11,847 nucleotides of DNA from DASTYK01 sp964430275 (GTDB taxonomy: Bacteria; Gemmatimonadota; Gemmatimonadetes; Longimicrobiales; RSA9), in assembly GCA_964430275.1 (NCBI GenBank), contig CAYSGF010000384.1, positions 1 to 11,847 of the forward strand, read 5' to 3'. Shown here one piece after another: positions 6,713-11,847 of this stretch (its first letter is position 1; each line of letters starts with the position of its first letter). A model generated the notes under the pieces. That model ran no database searches. It saw only the letters and a program-made list of their open reading frames with translations, and was not told the origin of the DNA. The translations under genes were made by a program, and so were the position numbers.

Positions 6713-8782
6713 ATGACTCATGCGATTCGCGCTGCTGCGCTGACTCTGGCATTCGCACTGCTTCCGGCCACGGGCGGTGCGCAGGACGTCGACCCGCGGC
6801 CGCTGTCGATCGCCGACATCATGGGCCTGAAGCGTGTCGGCTCCCCGGTCCTCTCGCCGGACGGCCGGACCATCGTCTACACGCTTTCGCAGTGGGAGCA
6901 CCCGGAAGCGCGCGGTCAGGATCTCGGCACGCGCCACGAGGCGCGCTCGCATCTCTGGCTCGTGTCCGCGGCCGGCGGCGAGCCGCGACAGCTGACCTTC
7001 GGCGAGCGCGGCGAGAGCGCGCCCGCGTGGTCGCCGGATGGCAGGCACGTCGCGTTTCGTGCTGCACGCGGCTCGGGGGGCGGCGTGTCGCCGCAGATCT
7101 GGCTGCTGCCGATGGTCGGCGGCGAGGCGTCGTCACTGACGAGTGCGAAGCACGGGGTCGCGGTGTTCACGTGGTCGCCGGACGGAAGTCGGATCGCCTA
7201 CGTCACACGGGATTCGGCGAGTACGGAGGAGGCGGCGCGTGCGCGCCGGCGAGATGATGCCATCGTCTACGAGGAGGACTACCCTGTGTCGCACGTGTGG
7301 GTGATCGACGTCGAGACGCAGGAGGCCGTCGAGATTGCGCATGGCGATTTCACGGTCCGCGCGGCACCGAGCTGGTCGCCGGACGGCACCCGCGTCGCCT
7401 TCTCGGCGAGCCCCACACCGCTGATCCGCGACCTGCGCGGCGGTTTCTACATTGCGCAGGCCGACGGCACGGGGTTCGAGCAGATCGCGCCGGGTTACCG
7501 TCCGTATCCGGATCTGCTCGACTCGCCTGCCTGGTCGCCTGACGGACGCACGCTCGCCTTCAGCACCATGGACGAGCCGGTGCGCATCGGCGCGGACGAG
7601 TTCATCGAGGTCGAGCTGGAGCATCGCGAGCTCGTGCTGTACGACGTTGCGTCCGGCGAGAGCCGCCCCGTGTCGGATCCTGCATTCGACTACGACATCG
7701 GTGGCGTGCAGTGGTCCGCCGACGGCCGGCGCCTGATCTTCGTGACGGGTGATCGCGCGTACCGCTCCGTCTTCGAGTACGACGTCGCGGCCGACCGGTT
7801 CACGCGCGTCGCGCGTGAGATGCTCCTTGGCGAGCTGTCCTTCAGCAGTGACGGTGAGACGGTCGCGTTCGCGCTCGAGACCTCCGATGCACCCGCCGAT
7901 GTGTACGTGAGTGACGCGCGCTTCGGGGCGCCGCGCAGGGTGACGGACGTGAATCCGCAGGTGCGCGCCCTGGCGCTTGGCGAGACCGAGATCGTGACCT
8001 GGCGCAGCCCGGACGGCACACAGGTCGAGGGTGTGCTGGTCAGGCCGGTCGGTTTCCGCGACGGTGAGCGCTATCCGCTGCTCGTCGATGTGCATGGCGG
8101 TCCGACTGCCGCGACGAGCGCCGGCTTCAAGGCGTCGTCGTCGGCGCCTGGCCAGTTCTGGGCCGGCCGTGGTTGGGCAGTGCTCTATCCGAATCCTCGC
8201 GGTTCGACGAACTACGGCGAGGAGTTCATGCAGGGGAACCTGCTGGACTGGGGCGGCGGCGACTACGAGGACGTCATGAGCGGCGTCGACGAGCTGATCC
8301 GCCGCGGTATCGCCGATTCCACGCGCATGGCGATCCTCGGCTGGAGTTACGGCGGCTATCTCACTGCATGGGCCGTCACGCAGACCTCGCGCTTCAAGGC
8401 CGCGCGCATGGGGGCGGGGATGTCGGCAGTCGAGAGCATGTACCTGACCAGCGACATCCCGGGTTACATCGGCACGTTCTTCGGCGGCCCGCCGACGCCG
8501 GCGACGCTGGAGCGCTACCGCGCCCGCTCACCCGTGACGTTCGCGCAGGACGTCACCACCCCGCTGCTGATCATGCACGGCGACGGCGACGACCGCGTGC
8601 CGAAGGGGCAGGCGCTCGCGTTCTACCGTGCCCTGCGCGATGCCGGCAAGACCGTCGAGCTGGTGCTCTACCCGCGGGCCGGCCATGGCATCAGCGAGTA
8701 CTACCACCAGATCGACAGGATCCAGCGCGAGTACGACTGGATCAGCCGTTACACGCTGGGGGCCGGCGAGTCGACGCAGTGA
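6713..8782 (+). CDS. Secreted S9-family serine peptidase (prolyl oligopeptidase / acylaminoacyl-peptidase type)
   Basis: This is a probable periplasmic or surface peptidase that trims short peptides. The 689-residue product has a signal peptide with likely cleavage after Gly-Gly-Ala at about residue 23. The N-terminal half carries seven PD40-type strand motifs of the form (W/L/F)S.DG at residues 47, 106, 154, 221, 274, 334 and 377, as in a beta-propeller that gates the active site. The C-terminal alpha/beta-hydrolase domain starts near 430. It shows VHGGP (460-464), nucleophile GWSYGG with Ser545, Asp626 in MHGDGDDRVP and His658 in RAGHGISEY, the complete triad in the right order. Length and architecture fit the family. 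It stands alone between the exporter operon and a convergent gene. Whether it is a dipeptidyl-, acylaminoacyl- or oligopeptidase cannot be decided from sequence alone. An alternative start at 6710 adds one Met. Confidence 0.93.
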   Translation: MTHAIRAAALTLAFALLPATGGAQDVDPRPLSIADIMGLKRVGSPVLSPDGRTIVYTLSQWEHPEARGQDLGTRHEARSHLWLVSAAGGEPRQLTFGERGESAPAWSPDGRHVAFRAARGSGGGVSPQIWLLPMVGGEASSLTSAKHGVAVFTWSPDGSRIAYVTRDSASTEEAARARRRDDAIVYEEDYPVSHVWVIDVETQEAVEIAHGDFTVRAAPSWSPDGTRVAFSASPTPLIRDLRGGFYIAQADGTGFEQIAPGYRPYPDLLDSPAWSPDGRTLAFSTMDEPVRIGADEFIEVELEHRELVLYDVASGESRPVSDPAFDYDIGGVQWSADGRRLIFVTGDRAYRSVFEYDVAADRFTRVAREMLLGELSFSSDGETVAFALETSDAPADVYVSDARFGAPRRVTDVNPQVRALALGETEIVTWRSPDGTQVEGVLVRPVGFRDGERYPLLVDVHGGPTAATSAGFKASSSAPGQFWAGRGWAVLYPNPRGSTNYGEEFMQGNLLDWGGGDYEDVMSGVDELIRRGIADSTRMAILGWSYGGYLTAWAVTQTSRFKAARMGAGMSAVESMYLTSDIPGYIGTFFGGPPTPATLERYRARSPVTFAQDVTTPLLIMHGDGDDRVPKGQALAFYRALRDAGKTVELVLYPRAGHGISEYYHQIDRIQREYDWISRYTLGAGESTQ

Positions 8783-8803
8783 GGCGTCGCGCACGCACGA
8801 GGA

Positions 8804-10474
8804 CTACTCAGGCGCGTTCGCCTCGACGTGCGCCGCCATTCGCCGGACCAGCTCGGCCCACGGGTAGGCGTGCCACGAGTGACCCTTCATCGGACGGCCA
8901 TACGCCCACTCGCCAGTGTAATGCGGGTCCGTCGTGCCCTGCAGGAACTCCTCGAAGCGGTACATCGCGAGGTTCAGGTAGAAGTCGTCCATGTCGGGCA
9001 GGAAGAAGTGCAGCTTGCCGACGAGCTTCGGCCCGATCGTCGCCCAGTTGCGCTCCGCGTACTCGCGCAGGTCGTAGCCATTCGCCCGCATGTGCTCGGC
9101 GACGTCGCGGTTGATGTCGCCCGTGAGCTTGTCCCAGAGTGGTACCGGATAGCCGTCGTCACCAACGGGTCCGTACACGGATTCCCAGCCCTCGAGCTGG
9201 TAGCCTGAGCGACCACGGCTGCCGAGTACGGCCTCGAACAGGCTGAGCTGGCGCACCGTCCACGCCGGCTGACCCCGCACGGTCCGACGGAACGGGCGAT
9301 CGATGGTCGTGAACTGGCTGTTCGCGATCTCGAACGCGTTCTCGTCCTCGTAGATGTCGATCAGTTGATAGCTGCGGAAATCGATTGGATCCGGCTGGAA
9401 GATCCAGGCACCACCGAAGTGGTCGGGATGCTTGAGCTGCAGTGCCAGCGCCTGCCAGCCGCCCGTGGATGCGCCCTCGACCAGGCGCGCATGCGGTGCG
9501 GACAGGATCCGGAACCGAGATTCCAGTGCGGGGATGACCTCCTGCAGCAGCGCGTCCCCGTACGGGCCGTTGTTCGCCGAGTTCACGGAGTACGAGTCGG
9601 GGAAGTACGGCGTCTGCTGCTGGAAGCTGATTGCAATCATGCGCGGAAAGTCGTCGGCATTCCACGCCCGGTAGAAGTCGTAGCCGGTCTCCAGCCCCGT
9701 GACCGGATTGATCTCGCCCGGGTTGCGCACGCGCGTCGAGTCCGTCGTGAAGCCGAACGGCACGCTGTGCCCGAACGTGTAGACGACCGGATAGCGCTCG
9801 CCCCCGTCCGCGTCGTACCCCTTCGGCAGCAGCACTCTCGCGTGCACGAAGACGGGACGCCCCCAGAACTCGCTCAACATGTCGCTGCGGACCGTGACGT
9901 GCTTCAGCCACTCCGTGTCCGCGGGCGGCTCGCGCGCAGGAATCACGTTGTCGATGCGCAGGCGGACCGTGCCGCCGTCACCGATCCGCACCGGCTGCAC
10001 GTCGCTGTACAGGTTGCCCTCGGAGATGCTGAACGTCTCCTGCGTCCCGTCGTTGAACGGCACCCAGATCGTGTGGCCGTCGGCGCGGCTCACCTGCTCG
10101 TACACGTTGATCACTGCCTGCGCGAAGTAGTCGCCGGCGGGCAGCTCCGGCAGCGGCATCGGGTAGGCGAGCGCGGCGCCGTCAACGCGCACCACGTCGT
10201 CCGGGCCGACCTGATCCAGGTCAACACCGTAGATCGCGGGGCCCTGCGGCGCGATCGTCAGTCGCGGCTCGCGGTCGCCGCTCTGTGAGATCACGAGCAC
10301 GAGCCGGCCGGTGAGCGGACCGTCGTGGACATTCGGCGCGAGCGTCACCTCGAACACGGGCGCCTGTGCGGCGATCGGCAGCGGCGCGAGCGCGGATGCT
10401 GCGGACGCAGCCAGCAGCAATACGGCCGACCGCAGCACGTGGGCAGATGACATGATTCGGAAGCAGCCCTTCAT
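8804..10474 (-). CDS. Secreted alpha/beta-hydrolase, putative esterase family
   Basis: This is a probable exported esterase; the substrate is unknown. The 556-residue product has a signal peptide (hydrophobic 13-35, likely cleavage near IAAQA, residue 38). It is followed by a beta-rich region of about 150 residues (39-190) that resembles no catalytic domain I recognise and looks like an accessory sandwich. The hydrolase domain begins about 195 (VRSDMLSEFWGRP, then HARVLLPKGYD and YPVVYTFGH). Its nucleophile elbow is GASTGG with Ser336, preceded by a family-typical segment (ALESRFRI, HARLVEGAS). Acid candidates are Asp494 or Asp496 in LPDMDDFYL, and the base is probably His532 or His535 in PMKGHSWHAYPW. 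The ATG at 10474 was chosen because GAGAGAG lies five bases upstream (10480-10486, minus strand) and the signal peptide then starts normally; a longer reading from 10540 would add 22 unlikely residues. It converges on the S9 peptidase, 21 bp apart. Confidence 0.88.
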   Translation of the reverse strand: MKGCFRIMSSAHVLRSAVLLLAASAASALAPLPIAAQAPVFEVTLAPNVHDGPLTGRLVLVISQSGDREPRLTIAPQGPAIYGVDLDQVGPDDVVRVDGAALAYPMPLPELPAGDYFAQAVINVYEQVSRADGHTIWVPFNDGTQETFSISEGNLYSDVQPVRIGDGGTVRLRIDNVIPAREPPADTEWLKHVTVRSDMLSEFWGRPVFVHARVLLPKGYDADGGERYPVVYTFGHSVPFGFTTDSTRVRNPGEINPVTGLETGYDFYRAWNADDFPRMIAISFQQQTPYFPDSYSVNSANNGPYGDALLQEVIPALESRFRILSAPHARLVEGASTGGWQALALQLKHPDHFGGAWIFQPDPIDFRSYQLIDIYEDENAFEIANSQFTTIDRPFRRTVRGQPAWTVRQLSLFEAVLGSRGRSGYQLEGWESVYGPVGDDGYPVPLWDKLTGDINRDVAEHMRANGYDLREYAERNWATIGPKLVGKLHFFLPDMDDFYLNLAMYRFEEFLQGTTDPHYTGEWAYGRPMKGHSWHAYPWAELVRRMAAHVEANAPE

Positions 10475-10501
10475 CTTGGCTCTCTCTTGTGGCGAATGAC
10501 G

Positions 10502-10513
10502 GTTCGACAGAAC
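10502..10513. promoter_or_regulatory. Short inverted repeat in the divergent spacer
   Basis: GTTC (10502-10505) and GAAC (10510-10513) flank a four-base GACA centre. It is a 12-bp palindromic site about 30-40 bp from the esterase start and 60 bp from the opposite gene. Such sites can be operators, but a 4+4 match in a 98-bp spacer could easily be chance. Confidence 0.2.
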
Positions 10514-10545
10514 TTGGGCTCCGCGGCAGGCACGCGCCACACTCC

Positions 10546-10551
10546 TATACT
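10546..10551 (+). promoter_or_regulatory. Candidate -10 element for the membrane-anchored unknown protein
   Basis: TATACT matches five of six positions of the sigma-70 -10 consensus and lies 21 bases before the ATG at 10573, giving a leader of about 15 bases. No convincing -35 hexamer sits 16-18 bases upstream; TTGGGC at 10514-10519 is too far away (26 bases). Confidence 0.4.
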
Positions 10552-10560
10552 CCGGCTCCG

Positions 10561-10564
10561 GGAG
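10561..10564 (+). promoter_or_regulatory. Ribosome-binding site deciding the 10573 start
   Basis: GGAG lies eight bases before the ATG at 10573. With the TATACT just upstream, it argues against the in-frame GTG at 10489, which would translate through the promoter region. Confidence 0.5.
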
Positions 10565-10572
10565 CGACGACG

Positions 10573-11319
10573 ATGACCCCCTCCGATCCGACCGCCCGTC
10601 TCATGCGCGAGGTCCGCATCCTGAAGCTCTACGCAGTCGTCTCCATGCTCGCGATCGCCGTGCTCGTGATCGGCGCCTTCGCCGCGCCGCCGACTCGCTT
10701 CGAGGAGATCAGCACGGAGCGCCTGCGCATCCTCAACGATGATGGCGGCCACGCGCTCGTGATTGCGGGCAAGGGTGGGCTGCCCGGCCCGACCTTCGAG
10801 GGCCGCGAGTATCCGCAGGAACTGTCCGGCGGCCGGGTCACGGCATCCGGCATGATCTTCTTCAACGAGCGCGGCGACGAGGTCGGCGGGCTGACCTACA
10901 ACGGACAGCTGCAGGGCGAGGGCTACCGCGCTGGCGGTGGCCTGACATTCGACCAGTTCCGTCAGGACCAGGTCGTCTCGATCCAGTATCAGGACGACGG
11001 CACGAACCGCAGTGCCGGCGTGCGCGTCTGGGACCGCTCGACCGAGATCGGGCTCGGTCGCATCCTCGAGCTGGTGGATGCGCGCTCGCGCGCGACTGGC
11101 GCCGCGCGTGATTCCATCGAAGCGATCATCCAGGGGCTCGCCGGCCAGGGCCTCGCCGCCAGCCGCATCTTCCTCGGCAGTGCAAACCGTACCGCGTCAC
11201 TCGTCATGCGCGATGTGCAGAGCCGGCCGCGCATTCACATGTATGTCGATTCCGCCGACGTCGCCCGCCTCGAGTTCCTCGATGCCGACGGTGCGGTGGT
11301 CGCAAGCTGGCCGGAGTGA
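10573..11319 (+). CDS. Membrane-anchored beta-rich protein of unknown function
   Basis: The 248-residue product has a short basic cytoplasmic start, one membrane helix at about 19-38 and an extracytoplasmic remainder, so it is probably a type II anchored protein or has an uncleaved signal. The outer part contains repeated beta-hairpin-like elements. These are FEEISTERLRILNDDGGHAL (43-62), GMIFFNERGDEVGGLTYNG (93-111), RIFLGSANRTASLVMRD (198-214) and RIHMYVDSADVARLEFLDAD (220-239), each a strand, a turn with Asp/Gly or Asn, and a strand. Similar proteins with an FDEI..ER..I..PDG opening and GMLFFND.G.E.GGL occur, from memory, in several Gram-negative phyla as uncharacterised proteins. No catalytic motif is seen. 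It is divergent from the esterase gene. The gene is real by length, codon use, ribosome-binding site and promoter position; its function is not known. Confidence 0.82.
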   Translation: MTPSDPTARLMREVRILKLYAVVSMLAIAVLVIGAFAAPPTRFEEISTERLRILNDDGGHALVIAGKGGLPGPTFEGREYPQELSGGRVTASGMIFFNERGDEVGGLTYNGQLQGEGYRAGGGLTFDQFRQDQVVSIQYQDDGTNRSAGVRVWDRSTEIGLGRILELVDARSRATGAARDSIEAIIQGLAGQGLAASRIFLGSANRTASLVMRDVQSRPRIHMYVDSADVARLEFLDADGAVVASWPE

Positions 11320-11357
11320 GCGATGCGCCGCCCTGCCGCGTGAGCGCTGCTCCGGGA

Positions 11358-11374
11358 ACGGCGCATTACGCCGT
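11358..11374. other. Hairpin in the 11320-11473 spacer
   Basis: ACGGCG (11358-11363) pairs with CGCCGT (11369-11374) around a CATTA loop, 38 bases after the preceding stop. No T-run follows on the plus strand, so a terminator role is uncertain. The rest of this 154-bp spacer holds a TATGCT (11411-11416) and a TTGACC (11419-11424), neither with a well-placed partner hexamer. Confidence 0.25.
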
Positions 11375-11463
11375 CGCACGCACGCTGCGGGATGCGGGCG
11401 GTGTCGCCGGTATGCTTCTTGACCGTTCAGAGCCGCTGGACGTTCCTGCTCGTTCTCTCAGAC

Positions 11464-11468
11464 GGAGG
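11464..11468 (+). promoter_or_regulatory. Strong ribosome-binding site for the 59-residue protein
   Basis: GGAGG lies five bases before the GTG at 11474. The ATG at 11469 is followed at once by TCG TGA, so it cannot be the start of a gene. This site therefore fixes the GTG as the start. Confidence 0.6.
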
Positions 11469-11473
11469 ATGTC

Positions 11474-11653
11474 GTGAGTACACTCCTGATGCTGGGCCTG
11501 CTGCTCGTCGGCGCATGGGTCGTGATCACACTCGTGTTCGAGGTCGTCGGTCTCCTCGTCCACCTGCTGCTCCTCATCGGCGCCGTTCTCTTCGTCGTGT
11601 GGGCGTGGAAGAAGGTCACGGGCGCAGGCGACCACCCAGACTCGACCCCGTGA
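11474..11653 (+). CDS. Small hydrophobic membrane protein
   Basis: The 59-residue product is almost wholly hydrophobic from residue 3 to 45 (LLMLGLLLVGAWVVITL, then VVGLLVHLLLLIGAVLF). It probably forms two closely spaced membrane helices or one long hairpin, followed by a short polar tail (WKKVTGAGDHPDSTP). The VGLLVHLLLLIGAVLF segment resembles the small Lmo0937/DUF5670-type membrane proteins (G..IHLLLVIAVIL), but the match is from memory and short. The start is GTG at 11474, supported by GGAGG at 11464-11468. Its TGA overlaps the GTG of the arfB-like gene (GTGA), so the two are probably translated from one message. I cannot assign a function. Confidence 0.7.
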   Translation: MSTLLMLGLLLVGAWVVITLVFEVVGLLVHLLLLIGAVLFVVWAWKKVTGAGDHPDSTP

Positions 11654-11847
11654 GCGACGACGTACTCCCCATCCCCGGCGGCGTCTCCGTGCCGCGCCGG
11701 GAGCTCACCTTCCGCGCCACGCGCGGTGGTGGACCTGGCGGTCAGCACGTGAACACGTCCTCCACACGCGTCGAGCTCACCTGGGATGTCGCCGCCACGA
11801 GTGCGCTCGACGACGAGCAGCGCGAACGTGTGCTGAAGAAGCTCGCG
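11650..11847 (+). CDS. arfB: ArfB-type peptidyl-tRNA hydrolase (partial, runs off the window)
   Basis: This is an alternative ribosome-rescue factor: it enters ribosomes stalled without a stop codon and hydrolyses the peptidyl-tRNA. The visible 66 residues open with IPGGVSVPRRELTFRATRG, then the catalytic GGQ at residues 30-32 in GGGPGGQHVNTSSTRVEL, then WDVAATSALDDEQRERVLKK. The short lead before GGQ matches ArfB/YaeJ-size proteins rather than release factors RF1/RF2, where GGQ follows about 200 residues. It starts at GTG 11650 overlapping the previous TGA, with no clear ribosome-binding site of its own. The C-terminal basic tail that enters the mRNA channel lies outside the window, so identification as ArfB rather than another short GGQ protein rests on the N-terminal part. 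Confidence 0.85.
   Translation, partial: MSDDVLPIPGGVSVPRRELTFRATRGGGPGGQHVNTSSTRVELTWDVAATSALDDEQRERVLKKLA

Noticed and set aside
5487..6713. A 408-codon plus-strand open frame overlapping the YbhR-like permease
   Set aside because: It is out of frame with a conserved permease and is an Arg/Ala/Pro-rich low-complexity product without membrane segments.
8810..8823. Hairpin AGGCG-CGTT-CGCCT at the convergent gene ends
   Set aside because: The stem is five base pairs, lies inside the esterase coding end and is not followed by a T-run on either strand.
8173..9114. A 313-codon plus-strand frame crossing the end of the S9 peptidase and the esterase
   Set aside because: It overlaps two real genes and gives an Arg-rich product lacking domains.
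9365..10288. A 307-codon plus-strand frame opposite the esterase
   Set aside because: It is antisense to a gene with signal peptide and GxSxG motif, and its product has no recognisable features.
10489..10572. An N-terminal extension of the unknown protein starting at GTG 10489
   Set aside because: It would be translated through the TATACT element, has no ribosome-binding site, and adds 28 low-complexity residues before a normal basic-plus-hydrophobic start.
11424..11455. Three copies of CGTTC upstream of the small membrane protein
   Set aside because: The spacing is irregular (17 and 10 bases) and five-base words recur by chance at this length.
11316..11477. A 53-residue frame filling the spacer, with GTGA-type overlaps at both ends
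   Set aside because: The tidy overlaps are tempting. However, there is no usable ribosome-binding site, third-position GC is clearly lower than in the neighbours (about 64 percent by my count), and the product has no motif.

Overview
The window is very GC-rich DNA with tightly packed genes. Start codons are mixed ATG/GTG, 4-bp ATGA/GTGA overlaps between genes are frequent, and there are several secreted hydrolases. Together with the recognisable protein families this suggests a free-living Gram-negative bacterium (an outer-membrane TolC channel is encoded). Gemmatimonadota or a similar high-GC lineage is my best guess, but that is inference. I see no insertion sequence, phage gene, CRISPR array, tRNA or rRNA.

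Positions 1-6603 hold one tightly coupled plus-strand operon for a complete tripartite ABC-2 type exporter. In order it encodes a TolC-like outer-membrane channel, a YbhG/HlyD-like periplasmic adaptor, two ABC ATPases matching the two halves of Escherichia coli YbhF, and two ABC-2 permeases resembling YbhS and YbhR. All six frames are intact. Junctions are 4-bp overlaps or gaps of at most 7 bp. The end of a further upstream gene probably lies in the first 12 bases. The ATPase pair is asymmetric: motifs predict one consensus and one degenerate composite ATP site.

Positions 6604-6712 are a short spacer with a GC hairpin and a weak promoter candidate. They lead to a secreted S9-family (prolyl-oligopeptidase type) serine peptidase at 6713-8782. 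It converges, with a 21-bp gap, on a minus-strand secreted alpha/beta-hydrolase of the putative-esterase family (8804-10474).

A 98-bp divergent spacer separates the esterase from a plus-strand membrane-anchored protein of unknown function (10573-11319). After a 154-bp gap come a 59-residue hydrophobic protein (11474-11653) and, overlapping its stop, the start of an ArfB-type ribosome-rescue peptidyl-tRNA hydrolase, cut by the window edge.

The exporter genes clearly work together. The peptidase, esterase and unknown protein are probably separate units. I find no convincing wholly new system. The most interesting items are the split, asymmetric ATPase pair with its GPGx-repeat linker, the unknown protein with repeated beta-type motifs, and the small membrane protein coupled to arfB.
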